A stretch of 64,000 bases of DNA from Eumeta japonica (GCA_005406025.1 BGZK01000186.1:124001-188000), one strand, 5' to 3'; counted from the first letter of the stretch, positions 11,945 to 24,498 are shown. The notes: a model not told the origin generated them from the sequence alone. Translations and numbers: made by a program.

Positions 11945-13045
11945 TAAGGCCTCTTTTCTAGACAGGTAGACACACACAACAAATTTCCACATGGTATCAT
12001 GATTTTCTTATCTCTCCTGCTCCATTGCTATTCGTCAATGATTTCATGCAAGCTCCTCGGTTTCAGGTGTTTAAATCTGGCCCTTCTTAAAAATGCCACC
12101 AATTTGGTCTACAGACGATTTTCTATCGCGCTGTTTGCCGATCCTTCCATCACACACATTCGTTCTGGACTTATTCTGCAATCCACATTCATTTATCCTT
12201 TCTAGACGGCTGAATGAGCGCAAAATACCTTATTCTACTCTAGTCACCACATCTTTCCAAGCACACCGTTCTCCGACATCAATGTTCATTAGGGTGGTCG
12301 TTAAAAATTAAATTTCTTGCGACTTCCTTTTGATGTAAAATCACTGGGAAATTTTTTTATTTTTTTTAACTCAAAATAACACGTGAATCAAAACGGTCGA
12401 AGTTAATTTTTAGGTATACTAGCGATGGTAGTATATTAGGCTTGTTGGTAATTTATCGAGAGTGAATTATTTGATGCCTTTAACCAAGGTGTCCAGTGCA
12501 TGCACATCCTTACTTTTTAGACATTTTCATGAAAATAACTCATACGTAACTGCTTACAGACGTATAAAAGACCCAAAAATATAAGAGAAATTAAAACATG
12601 AGCTTGAATGACGAAATATTTTAAACTTTTTATGAAGCTATAACTGGAAATTCATCACTTATAATGATAATACTGAGGGTTTTTCATTGTTAATACTGTT
12701 TCAATCTTAAAATAATTATTACTTCATATTTAATACGAAAAGGAAAAACAAAATTATGCTTAAGAATTAACTTGAACCGTCTGAGGCACGTGTTATTTTG
12801 AGTTAAAAAAAAATTAAAAAAAATTCCCAGTGTTTTTTCATCAAAAGGAAGCTTTTTAAGGGGCGTCGCAAGAAATTTAATTTTTAGCGACCACCCTAAT
12901 GTTCACACGTCTACCTTTCAAAGACACTCCACACAAATTAGACAGAGACCGCATCTCCACTACATTGATTCCACTTTCATTTTTCTTCTGCTATACCCAG
13001 CTTGCACTATCGTACACAAACGTGGGGACCAGAACTTCAATAATA
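11945..13045 (-). mobile_element. Minus-strand LINE fragment (SVVSAY family), split by a TIR element
   Basis: Two blocks, 11945-12288 and 12906-13045, form one continuous LINE fragment once the intervening element is ignored. Shared landmarks with 59600-59960 occur in the same order: a GGTGTTTAAA or GGATGTTTAAAA stretch, then CCCCTAATTTGGTCTGCATG-like and GATTCTACTTTCAT-like sequence. It encodes a decayed reverse-transcriptase C-terminal region on the minus strand and lies in PHLDB intron 2. Confidence 0.65.
12289..12899. mobile_element. 611-bp non-autonomous TIR DNA element
   Basis: Ends TTAGGGTGGTCGTTAAAAAT and, inverted, TTAGGGTGGTCGCTAAAAAT. The inverted arms continue for well over 100 bp with small indels (TTAAATTTCTTGCGAC; TTCCTTTTGATG; AACTCAAAATAACACGTG). 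It is flanked by TGTTCA at 12283-12288 and again at 12900-12905, a likely 6-bp target duplication (4 bp if the ends are read as ATTAGGG and CCCTAAT). It has no coding capacity. It inserted into an older LINE fragment. Superfamily not determined. Confidence 0.85.
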
Positions 13046-13525
13046 TACAACCATTAAAATCAAAATTAAACTGGTATCATTTTCATTAGTACCAAAATTC
13101 ATAACAGTGATTAATTTTGTGAAATTGTATTCAAGTGTAAATCTACAGTAGGTTTCAGAGGGCATACTCAATTTCATTTATATGAATATCAGTGCCCATT
13201 TTCATGATTGCTATCATTTCGGGATTATTCTGTTTTAAATGTAATCTACTTACATTTTATATATTTCTATTAATGTTTTTTTCAACTATCCTCTTTCCGT
13301 GTGACCAAAATGTTTACAAAGTATTTCTCAGAAATATCTGTATAAGGACTATGTAAATATTTACGTCTTGTTCCGTATTCCTTTTAAAAGAATTATTTAC
13401 TGACAGTATTGATAGAGGACATTGCGATAAATCAGTTCAGTGAATTGACTTTCCAAATAATGACACAAACGCGTCACAAAGATCAAAGTCCAATGGGAGA
13501 AGTGCTTTCGCGGTCGGCGCCTTAC

Positions 13526-13608
13526 CTTGTTTAATCGGATGCAGGGTTACCGCCGTGCTCAGTCGTCCCGTGCCGAGGCTCACCAGGTGTGGTGTGTTTG
13601 TGGCAACC
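13526..13608 (-). CDS. Phldb: PHLDB/LL5 homologue, exon 2 (start of FHA domain)
   Basis: An 83-bp exon with acceptor CTCTCGTTTCAG and donor GTAAGG, encoding residues 25-53 (VATNTPHLVSLGTGRLSTAV, then TLHPIKQ). The core PHLVSLGTGRLSTAVTL is nearly identical to the strongly conserved opening of the FHA domain in vertebrate PHLDB1 and PHLDB2, which makes the family assignment secure. It takes one base at its 5' end from the exon 1 codon and leaves one base (G) for exon 3. In family members this N-terminal FHA domain precedes a long coiled coil and a C-terminal PIP3-binding PH domain. The proteins sit at the basal cell cortex, where they anchor microtubule-capturing complexes with CLASP, liprin and ELKS partners. 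Confidence 0.95.
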
Positions 13609-14539
13609 CTGAAACGAGAGATAAACCCAATGAGTATCATAAAGCGATATGAGAAAAAAATCCGAATAAATTTCACAACAAAACTTCCAACAGATATTTT
13701 TTATATTATTGACATTACCATTTTTAGTTTTAACAGAAGGAGTGATATCCGATTCGAGAGTTAGATCCAATTATTTTATACGTAAGTCTATTATTGGAAG
13801 AACTAATTGGATAATTGTTATCGATCTAATATGCTGGCCGCGGGTTAAGACCTTAAATAAATAAACGATACCAGCCCTCATTATGCTAAAATATATATTA
13901 TCATAATCTACGTGCAAGGCGTATATCGAAATGAGATTTTTTTTGTTAAGTTAAAATGGATTTGACTCGACACAAATAGGAAAAATTTAATACATGCATT
14001 TTTTTTAATTAAGAAATAAGAGCAGTTTTGATTAAAATGAAAAAATTAAATCCACGCTTTTAAAGCAACATCAGAAAAATATTTATTTAAAAAATGAAAT
14101 AAATTAATTCACTGAGGTCTTCTTGACTACATTTATTTTGGGAGCGTAAAATCGATTAAGCCAGTCGATTACGACTCTTAATTACAACGATTTTCGTTTA
14201 ACGGCATTCTGTTGAAATTCGATAAAAAGATAGTGGTTAAGCGATTGATTATGTTTTGCAAACGGGTTTTTTTTTTTCAGGTAAAAGCTCAATTTAAAGT
14301 AATTGTTTGTTTCTCAATGCTGCGCTATGCGCTACATCAAATAATCACTTAGGTTTATTTCTTAATGAGTAGATAAATAGAAAGTTTTATTCTAAGACTC
14401 TTGAAAAGTAGAAACCCTTGAAATAGCTTTATTCCTATGTATAGATTGCTTTTTGTTGTTTGACGCCGACACGAAGTTGGTCAACTTCATTCAATAAATA
14501 ACCACGTTGTCGCCAATTTGGCTGTAGCACGAAAATTGG

Positions 14540-14790
14540 CCAGCGCGATCGATGAGATACGACACTCTCATAGAATACAGACGCGAAGTAGCAAGTTCTG
14601 CTAGTTTATCTCGTCTAGTGAGTGTGAGTTTTAGTGGCCCACTCCTTCTATCACCCCACTTCTCCTTCCATCAGATATCCTATTTCTACTCAAAAGGCCG
14701 GCAACGCACCGGGGACTCCTTTGAGGACCCCGCATGTCCATGGGAGGCGCTGACTATCTATTCTCTTATAGCTCGCACGTTTGTTCGTTG
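14540..14790 (+). mobile_element. GGCCGGCAACGC-family interspersed repeat
   Basis: Runs from about CAGCGCGATCGATGAGATAC through GAGTGTGAGTTTTAGTGGCC to GGCCGGCAACGCACCGGGGA and TGTCCATGGGAGGCG. This is a layout I recall as widespread in Lepidoptera. Sister copies are at 22880-23110 (+), 30890-31160 (-) and 5265-5450 (-). No intact ORF. Confidence 0.7.
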
Positions 14791-15499
14791 AAAATTCTAT
14801 ATAAAAAAATTGCATTAATTAAGGTTCCGATTACTGCGAATTCCTGGGTCTGTCATTTTCTTTGCACAACTGCTATCGAAATTTCCTGCTTTATTTTTTT
14901 TTTAGAATTTCCACGCTCGTGTCGCTTTAACAGCTTATGCAAGTGTGAACAATAAATGTACACTTTCGTCGGCGTGCGCCGGCGCGCACGTGCGCAGAAT
15001 GACGTTATTAGATGCAGGAAGAGAAAATAGCTGGCACATGCAGTTATAAGAGAAAATCAAAATACCTAAGCCGTCTGATTAGTATTTGAATCTAATCCAA
15101 ACGCACTATGAAATAGATGAAAATGCACAGGTATAGTGTGAAACCAAAAATTGAAAGAACGTACGGTTACAGTCTATACAAAAAAAAATATAGAAGTACA
15201 GAACACCTTTAATTTGAACAAAACAATTTATAAATGTACTTTTGTAGCAGTATTGAGAGATGGATTTTTGTTATTATTAAATAAATAATTTTAAATTTTT
15301 GAAAATTGTTACACGGAATATTTTATTAATTTGTTAGTTAATAATGCTCGTAGAATTCAGCTGTTTTAGCATAGGCACGCGAGGCATGCTTATTTACTTT
15401 AACGATTTCTAGTTGATTACCGACATGAATTTATTTATTTAGTGATAATGAGATTTTAATTCACCGTTTCCCCTAGTCACTATAGATGGTGTTGCAATA

Positions 15500-16668
15500 A
15501 AAGTTCATAAGGAGACTCGGAAAGTTTTTGCGGTCTAGATATATACATTCAAGTATTAGCGATCTCATTTGATTTTGTTATTTTTATATTTAGACGAACT
15601 TACACTTGTATCATTATAATTTCTATAAAATATAATACGGAGAAAGTATTTTCGTATTATATATACTAATTAAAGATATTTTTTCATCATATTTTATCTA
15701 CTTTTGATTACAATATGTATATGCTATTTTTTACAACTTGTTGCCATTTTGTAGGTAGTGATATAATCTCATTGCTGTTAAAATTTTAGGACTTCTGATC
15801 AAAAAACTGCGACAAGTAGTTTTGACAGTTCTCTTTTGATATTAACCTAACACTACCTAAAGAATTTTCGAGAGACTGAAAGAGGTGAAAATCTACGGGG
15901 TGCAAGGTCAGGGCTGTATGGTGGATGCGTCGACACTTCCCAACCAAACTCTCTCAATATTTGCTAGGTGGCTAAATGTGTGTAGTGTGGCGTTCTTATG
16001 GTGAAAAACCACACTCTTTCTGTTGATCTAATCCGGCCGTTTTTTCTTTATTTCTTGCTTGAATCTCATCAGTTCTTGGCTGTAGAGATCCTAATAAATG
16101 GCTTTGCCCGGCGGTGAAAGCTCATAATGAATAATGGCTTTCCAATCTCACCATAAATATGGCATCAACTTATTGCGAGTTAATCCGGGTTTCTTTATAG
16201 TCTGTGGAGCTTGCTTGCCTTTTGACCATGATCTTTTTCGTATGATCTTGTCGTAAATAATCAATTTTTCATTACCAGTGATCAATCTTTTCAGAAACGG
16301 TTCGGTTTCATTACGTTTCAATAGAGGATCGCAAATGAGTACACGACTCGTTACATTTCTTTCAGTGAGCTCGTGTGGATCTCAAGTATTGAGCTTTTTT
16401 GTATATCCAGTTTTTTTCAAATGGGTCGTAACTATTTTGTGGTCAATCCTCATCTCTTCAGCTACATCTTAAGAACCAATACGCCGATCTCGCTCTACTT
16501 TTTCCAAAATGACATCAACTTTTTCCGTAACAAGTAGACCAGTGAGTTTCATTTTTGACATCAAAATTACCAGACTGAAAACGCTTGAACCAGTTTTACT
16601 GAAAGAGATTTTACTGCAAGTTATACTTATAAAATACGGAAAGACTTTTCCCCCGACCTAATATTTAT
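15500..16668 (-). pseudogene. mariner-family transposon relic with dead transposase
   Basis: Read on the minus strand, the region carries mariner transposase in order, broken by stops and frameshifts: HELTERNVTSRVLICD near 16385-16330, FLKRLITGNEKLIIYDK near 16300-16250, WWDWKAIIHYELSPPGKAIY near 16150-16090, then a decayed catalytic H-x-N-A-x-x-H-T region, and V-D-A-S-x-I-Q-P in place of the usual M-x-H-P-P-Y-S-P. The right terminus (minus TTAGGTCGGGGGAAAAGTCT) looks like a mariner inverted end. The left boundary is uncertain: GACTCGGAAAGTTTTTGCGG at about 15512 resembles the terminus but in direct, not inverted, orientation. The element is inactive. It lies in PHLDB intron 1. Confidence 0.85.
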
Positions 16669-19600
16669 TGTCTAACTTCTGGGTCATAAGGCCATTTCAT
16701 GGGCCAATAAACATTATTTACTCTGAGCGACTACTGGTACAGAGACTCCCACTGGACTTACTCTGGTAGTAACACCCTGGAGGCGGACGAGAGGATTTCT
16801 GCACCGGGAAACAAGGAACCGCAATAGGCAATCGTGTATGTTCTTATACTGAATAAACATGAATAAATAATCAATGTTGATAAATGAAGTAATTATTAAG
16901 AGAATCATAAATCTAATCTAGACAGTGTTAGAGAGCCGGAACACCTTTCACAAACGAACGCTTTATTATAATATGCATACGAGTCGACGGACGCATAATG
17001 TGTTTCCTCGTTACGGATACGGTGATGCATTCTATGCAAGCCGGTGCTATTTGATGTTGTAGCTTGTTTAGATGCAACGATACGTTATTATTTACAATTA
17101 ATTAGCTAGATTAGAAAAATGTTCCCATAATAATAATTCAAATTAAGTCTCAACTGCCTACGTCACCGCATTTAAGTAGAATTATGTAATAGCGGCCGTG
17201 TGGTGAAAACCAAAAAATGTTGCAACAAAGAAGATGCAGGCTAGATTACACATCTAAGTAGATATTTATCTAAATAAAACAGACATAGAAATGAGAAAGC
17301 CCGCCGTCGCCGCCGCATTTTGCCGGAGCTACCGCAATGCAGAATGTGCACAGGAGCCGAGCGCGCCTCGGGCGGGGCGTCGGCCTGAGGCGGGGGGCGG
17401 GTGTCGCTATCACGAAAAATGACGAATTTCATTATTGTTATACATGACAAATTCCCGTATGAACGGTAAGCCAAGACGTCCGTTATGACAGTCGCGGTAC
17501 GCGCGGCGGCGCAGTGCGCCGTGACAGATATCGAAAGAAGAATAAACGAGAAAAATAAAGCGAACGGCGTAAAAGTGTCTCTCGAAGAGTGTGTTTTAAT
17601 ATGAGCAATAGAGCTTCTACCGCGACGTTTATGTGCAATAGAGAAAGTTGGGTGTGCCACCACCGACATGAAAATGAAGCCAACTAATTCTATGCAGATT
17701 GCTATGCCTGGATATTGTGTGGTGCGTGTACTTTAAAGTTGAATGTAGAAATTATGATGTCAGAGAAAAGTGTGGTTTGAAAGAAGAAAGATATGATGCG
17801 GTCGTTTGGTTGACAGGAAAAAATGAATAAAAATAAACGCATCTGCCTGCACATATGAGCTGCATACATTACAATTGAGGAGGCGTTGCCTTGCACTTTG
17901 GATATTTCACGTATGAGCGCCACATGTACTCGGTACACTGATTCGCGGTCGTACCGTACACACCGCCGCGGTTCTCGGTCTCTCATTGGTCCCACCCGTT
18001 AAGGCACAATTTTATATGCAACTCATATGCGCATCACAATAATTTCGTAATTACATACGACAAAACACAAATAAAACAAGAAAGACAAGAAATATTCCAC
18101 TCAAAATACAATATATATACAAAAATTGAGAAAATATATAATTCCTAACAACTAATCTCTACCTGGGTAATAATAAAACAACTATTTAAATCATTTAATT
18201 AAAACACACAAAAATACAATTAAACACAAAATAATTCTTAACCTAAGTCCGTTTTTATAAATCATACACTTCTATTTACAACTTAATAGTAGAAGCGCGG
18301 CTGTCCGCAACACATACCTAATGACGTCCACCAACCGATTAATAAATGATGAGTGTACAAAATCACATTGGGAGTTTCGACGATATTCTAGGCATGAGAT
18401 ATTACTATTCGTGTGATTTAAGTCTTTAAATGGAAACAAATAAAAAAAAATACTTATACAAAAAAATGACCTACAACGAAACAAAAAAAAAATATACAAG
18501 ATATGAAAAATCGTCAAAGCAAGAGAGCTTGAGGTGAACGTGCTGTTTAAAACGCTTATAGGAAAAATCTAGATACACTAGATATACGTTAAATTAACAG
18601 ATCACAAACTGAAAACACAGACAATGAGTACTGTTTATTTTTAAAAGATTGTCACATGATTTAAAATATTCTTTACGGTCAGAGACTAAATGCTTCCATA
18701 ATGTGAAACAAATTTTACTCTTCGAAGAAATATTTTACCTTTTGAATCTAATATTCCGATAAATTTGAATGGAAAAACATGTGGGACATGTTTAATTAAA
18801 TGTTGTCGAATATTTCACTGTAAACCTTTAATAATCATATAATAAAAAAATGACATATCTCACTTATTTTTAAAGAATCAAATGAGCACGAAACGTACGG
18901 ATGCACCTTTATTGCTCATTTATTGTTCATGCGCAGATAGCACAGTTTTATTCGTTCAAAATCAACAGTTTTATATACCCGACTTGATGTGTGTAATACG
19001 AGACGATCCCGCAAATCTAATGAATGGGTAAATAATGAACGTGCGAAGCTCGAACCGCGATAATTAAAAACATAACAAAACCTAGACTAGTTTTGTCGAC
19101 CACGTGCAAACTCACAGATACACAAAATTTTAAACACTTAACAACATATATTTACATACAAATTGACACAGCAAATCGATCCATCTCACTATAAAACTAG
19201 TCACGAGTGCGTGTTGGATTGAATAACCGACACAAAAAGTAAGTCAAGTTTATGTGTTACAGGCATACGAGCGAATGGGATAATCATTGATATTGTGATA
19301 TATACATAATGCAATATTCTTTATTTTAATTCTAATTTCTGATTAGGACATTTAAACAAAATTTTGACGAACACCACGTGTTACTAATATCAAAGAAATT
19401 TGTAGTGGAAGTAAATTTATTTTCAACATATGCATTGGATTTTATATACATAGATATGCTTACAATATTATGGAATATTAGGTGTGTTTAATTTATTTAA
19501 TTGGAATCCTTTAGATATTGTTGAATATCTAAATATAAAATCTAAACAAACTCTATTCAATGTCTCTGCACTACTGAAAGAAAATTAATAATTAAAAAGG

Positions 19601-20295
19601 TTTTAGAATTTAATTTATAAAAGTAATTACAAAAATTCTATATAAATGAAATAATAAATAGCACTCAAACGTTAATAAAGAACAGAATTGAAAACCAATT
19701 TATATTTTTTCCGGTGTGTATTCCAGTTTCTAACCCTATTGTACTCATGTACAAGAACTGTCCTACGACTAATGAAATATTAATTCACAGTCATTGTCAT
19801 ATTAATGGCAAAATAATAATACAACTGAAATTAAAAAAAAAAAAAGGGGAAAAACTATACCTAGACAATATCAGAAAAAACCGATATCGACAACTAACCA
19901 CAGCACAGCGTAAATACCAAGTGAAACAGCCAGTTTAATGGCGAACAGGCAAAAAACGTTACATAACGTTTGCCTCGTACGACGTGCACTATGCAATGGC
20001 TTACGAGATGAACGTTAAGAACGCAAGTAAAGAATTCATTACTCGGGTGTCCCAACAGGGTACTTTGACAGACGCTTAACCGACAGGGATTACGTTAGCG
20101 ACTAGACTATGAGGAACGTATTTGAGTGTCATGTAGGGTATCGCTTAATAATATTATTTTATTAAAATAATTATTAATTTAACACGGTAATTAGTAACCA
20201 GTAGGCTCAATACAACCGTCGAGAGTGAAAATGAAAATTAAAGAAAATCTTTGGTTGTATTTGTAATATTATAATTTCTTTTTTAAATTATTTTT
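16669..20295. other. PHLDB intron 1 segment with a CpG-rich block
   Basis: No repeat or gene recognised, except that about 17270-17660 and 17930-18000 are CpG-rich against an AT-rich background. Open frames on the minus strand there come from base composition. The remainder is plain AT-rich intron. Confidence 0.5.
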
Positions 20296-20988
20296 GGAAC
20301 GAAGTTCTTTACGGCGGGCTTGGAGGAGATAGGGATTTTGCTGCGCGACCGAACTGAAAAAATGTGATAGTAAAACCGTAAGAAAAAGTCCGTGGAATAA
20401 AACCGATAAATGAGACGTGCGCAGGCGCAACAGTCGTATACACAAGCGAGTAGTGTATAATACCTTTCTCTTTCCCCTCTTTCTTTTCGTTCTCTCATCC
20501 CTTCTCTCTCTATTACCACTCCACCCCGCCAATGCATAGTATATACTCATGAATTCATGGACAAACACGTGGCTAATATTCACATTATAGATACATTTTA
20601 CTCGTGAGTAGTCACGTTTATTTTCATATAATTTCAAATCGTCAAAACAATAATAAATATAGTAACAATGGCGAGTGAACTAACAAGTGACTTGAGTGCA
20701 ATTGACAGTGATAATAGTGGGAAATTATTCTATTTCTATGTAATTTTGTGTTGTCAAATAAAAATGAAGAGACATATTTTGTTATTTTAGTTGATAATTT
20801 GAATAACGATTTTTTTTTATTTTACGTAATTTATTTTATTTCCTAAAATACTGAATTTCCTAAATACTTTCCTGTACTTAAATAAAAACTAATCAGCAAG
20901 AGAAAAATCAAGAAAACCTACATAAAATTGAGCACGATTTTTTTTGCAAATTGTGTCGATTCTACATTAGCCGAAGGAACTTCGTTCC
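20296..20988. mobile_element. Possible TIR element with GGAACGAAGTTC ends
   Basis: GGAACGAAGTTCTTTACGG at 20296-20314 is matched in inverted form by CCGAAGGAACTTCGTTCC at 20971-20988. The interior, about 690 bp, has no protein I recognise; the 122-codon minus frame in it is not convincing. Target duplications are not obvious, so boundaries are tentative. Confidence 0.45.
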
Positions 20989-21906
20989 TACCTGGTGTCC
21001 CACGACACCACTCGTTGTTTATTTAATCGACATTTGACTCTCATCACTTTCATACATACAAAATGATTTAATTAAAAAGTAAACACATTACCTCTGGCGC
21101 CAAACAGAGCTCCTTCGAAAACGTATAAATTTAATTAACCACATGAAATCACTTGAAATCTAAAAGTTTAAAATCTAATGAAATCACAAATACACCGCTC
21201 CATTCATTTGGCGCAGCTAAACAAAATGGATCTTAGCTGCCGTCACTAGGTGACGCCACTGTTCCAGAACAATGTGTTCTTAACGGCCGGCAGCATCTCG
21301 AAGAGGTCTCCATTGGAGACTCTTAAATATTTCATACCTTATTGTACCTATGTTATCTAATTTAAATTTATGTTTTTTTAGGCTGATCATCGCCAAACTT
21401 GGCAAGTCTTCATTATGAAAGTGATTATTCAATGTATTTTAAAAATAAAAGATTAAAAATATATCCTTCAACCCAGCCAAGCGAAGCCAGTTAGTCAGTT
21501 ACATTATATGGCGCTTCAACATAATCAAAACTCTATCGTTCTTGTCTCGCTCTTCAGAAAGAACGAAAACAACGCGGAACACATAAACGGAATCCCACCC
21601 AAAAATCGTGACCGTTTGTTTACAAACACGCCTTTTCCGGGCTCGCAGAGGGGGGAAGTTCGGTAACCGCTGAAACAAAACAGCCCGTAACGTGTGACGA
21701 GGCGCACGCGCACCCGTCGACGTGTCGCATAAATAGAATCCGGCGCGCTTTGATTTCGAATGTTAAATGCATTTCCTATTTCTTTCACAAGGCGAGCTCG
21801 AGCTGGAACTTCAAATGAAACCGTATTTAAGAACGGATATAATAACTGATTGTAGCTGTAACGTTAATTGTGCTTAAAATTTCACGGTACGCGTGACCTA
21901 CGACCT

Positions 21907-21940
21907 TTTGAGTACATTGAATGTATTCAATGTACTCAAA
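21907..21940. repeat. Perfect 16-bp inverted repeat
   Basis: TTTGAGTACATTGAAT, two bases, then ATTCAATGTACTCAAA. It is followed by GGGAGTACTTTGAG, which partly repeats the arm. Function unknown. Confidence 0.8.
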
Positions 21941-22454
21941 GGGAGTACTTTGAGGACAAAAATAAGCGCCAAAACAATGTTAATTAAGTTGGGTAAAAGG
22001 AAATCATAAATTGTTTCTATTTTGGTTATAAAGAATAATGATAAGTAAAAATTAAGGTTTTGTCATTGTAAATCAATATCAGTACTCCTGTTCACATACA
22101 ACGCGAGTCTTAGGTCATGAAACGGCCGGATTTAAAAAAAATCATGATTCTAAAAATTTACATTATTTTCAAAATATAAAAAAAAAAGTATTTCAGATAC
22201 TGAGGCAGTCATCAATATAAAAATTAAAAACTTATAAAAAGAAATATCTAGAAAGCCTTAAAAATGCCCTGTAAAAACCCCTTAAAACGCTAATTTTTAG
22301 CAGCTCTTAAAAAAGTTTTGTAGTTTATTTTCAGAATGAATTATTTAATTTTTTTGCAACGTCATGCAGTCCTTGGTTCTTTTGGTACCTCAATTATTAC
22401 CTAGACCTCAGCACCTACGCACTTAGACCTAGATCTCAAGACACTAGAGCGAAT

Positions 22455-22535
22455 TTATTAGTGACGTATTTCAAGTGTAATTTCATTACCTACGAAATAA
22501 AGATATTTTTGATTTGATTTGATTTGATTTGAATT
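22455..22535 (+). mobile_element. 3' end of a (TTTGA)n-tailed LINE, copy 2
   Basis: TTTCAAGTGTAATTTCATTA, then CCTACGAAATAAAGATATTT and four GATTT units. Same family as 5480-5560; only the 3' end is preserved. Confidence 0.75.
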
Positions 22536-22879
22536 ATCGGCTCCTACCGAGGTTATAAATAAAACATTTTCAATATCAAAACAAACAACACTTTGTATGC
22601 TTTACGGTCTACATATACTACTAGTTGAAACGCATAACCCTTTCCGAGATTTTTGAAGATAAATTCTAATTAATACGCAAGGCAGGCAGGATTTATGATG
22701 ACGTCTCACATATTTATGCTGTTCGTAATTGTAAAGCCAATATACCTAAAGCCCTACTGCAGGGCAAGATACTTCTTTGAGTAGAAGGCATTTATAGGTC
22801 ATAATCTTGCAGGTTTCATCAGTAGGTTAGATATTTATGCTGTAGAGCTATGCTAGTGCTCTTGACTGCAGCACGAAAA

Positions 22880-23110
22880 TAGTCCAGCTCGAGCAGTGGG
22901 AAGCACACTCAAAGAATATAGACCTGAAGTAGCAGCTTCCGCAGTTGAGTTTCGTCCAGTAAATGAGAGTTCCGTTGGCCCACTCTCCTCCATTATCCCA
23001 CTTCTTTCTCCTTCAGCTCATTCCTCGCTCCATGAGATATCCTATTGCTAATCCAAGAGGTTAGCAAGGCACAGATGACTCCCCTGGGGTTGCAAGTGTC
23101 AATGGAACCT
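22880..23110 (+). mobile_element. GGCCGGCAACGC-family interspersed repeat, copy
   Basis: Shows the same ordered landmarks as 14540-14790: ACTCAAAGAATATAGACCTG, GAGAGTTCCGTTGGCCCACT, GAGATATCCTATTGCTA and GGTTGCAAGTGTCAATGG. Degenerate, with no ORF. Confidence 0.65.
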
Positions 23111-24109
23111 TCAAAACATGATATTAAAAAAGTTCAAATTTCATATGAATTACAAACTCACGGGGCCGAATGGGTGTTTTCTGAGCCGCAGGCGGCCACA
23201 CTAACCACTAAGCCTGCCGCGTCACTGTGTACACATTACTGCCCAACGTTGTCCAGCTTTGAAGGTATACAATTTAACAGTTATCTACATTTGAAATATA
23301 CTACAACCTGCCCCGGGCCAGCATAAAGGGCTTCAAGTCAAAGTCCCTTAATTTAAATTAAAATGATTGTGGGAAGGTGTGCCTCAGCAGTGGGGTTGTA
23401 AATCCAACACGAATACATGAAATATCTTTTCATATATCAATCGTGAGCTAGCCGCTGGCTGTGTAAAAATACCAAAATATTTCATAATTTAATATAATAA
23501 TATTGCTAACTTGTACATAGGGTGACTGAGTTCCTTCAAAATTCGTGTTGGAAGTGTTCTCTAGATAAATCTACTCAAATCCTTAAAGATGTTTATAATT
23601 GTCCAATTGTTGATGTAGTTGTTATAATAAGAACGTACGAATCAGCGACCAACATTACGAATAAAGTGTCACACATCGTCGAATAAAATCAGCGTTTACG
23701 AAATTGCAATGAGACAAGAGACGAGGTCGGGCCGCAGTTGAGGTAGGCGTAACAATCACGGATCGCATAACGATATATAGTTCACGTAACACTATCATTT
23801 TTTTAAATACGTAAATCGAACAAATGCACACATAATAATATGGGATCTCTAATTTCATCTATTGAACTAAGTAGGTACAAGGTAAATCTCTCCAAGACAT
23901 ACACTGCTGAAGATTAATTATTTTAAATTTATAACGACTCAGTCGACGTAGTTGTAACGTCAAAATTACATCAAGATTAGAGTTGCCACCGCGCGCCCTT
24001 GGTCGACATCGACTGAGTCGTGTTTTAACAAAATTAACCCGCTGTTTTACTTCTAATACTACAATATACAGTAAGAAACGAAAGCTCGATCGAGAAACCT
24101 TATTGATAC

Positions 24110-24137
24110 GAGCGGAGCCGCGGACAAAAGCTAGTAT
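24110..24137 (+). repeat. Short lepidopteran-type repeat end (CCGCGGACAAAAGCTAGT)
   Basis: GAGCGGAGCCGCGGACAAAA followed by GCTAGTATA. Similar short motifs occur at 51321-51343 (+) and, inverted, at 54323-54350. I recall this motif as a frequent end of dispersed lepidopteran repeats; the rest of the element is not clear. Confidence 0.4.
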
Positions 24138-24420
24138 ATGTCACACTAGTATTTACCGATCGCCCTTCAAGCTTTATAAAAGGTAAATAAAGACAAGTCA
24201 ATGTCGCTGCGGCGATACAACACATGAATCATTAACGAAAATATGTGTGTACGTTCTATATCTTATCGCTTTCGAGTTATTTATTGTCCTGGTAATGTTT
24301 AAACTTCATAGATTTACAACAATAAATAATGATCACGATTGAATTCCGTTCGATCAGATAGATGTATGTGTCGTGTGTGTCGAAGTTACTTCCTTGGTGA
24401 GTTTTGATTTAAAACCTTGT

Positions 24421-24498
24421 AATATCTTGTCCCTCAAAGGACAAGATATTTTCGTTGTTTGCGACAACGAAAAGTTTTTTATTTTCGTTGTCGCAAAC
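24421..24498. repeat. Two adjacent perfect hairpins
   Basis: Hairpin 1 has 12-bp arms (24421-24432 and 24439-24450, AATATCTTGTCC) around six bases. Hairpin 2 has 17-bp perfect arms (24457-24473, GTTTGCGACAACGAAAA, and 24482-24498) around eight bases. They are six bases apart. Function unknown. Confidence 0.85.

Noticed and set aside
17241..17669. 142-codon minus-strand frame
   Set aside because: It runs through a CpG-rich block with no family resemblance and no supporting splice sites. Base composition removes stops.
20269..20637. 122-codon minus-strand frame
   Set aside because: It falls inside a possible TIR element, has no motif, and is rich in Arg and Tyr from biased composition.
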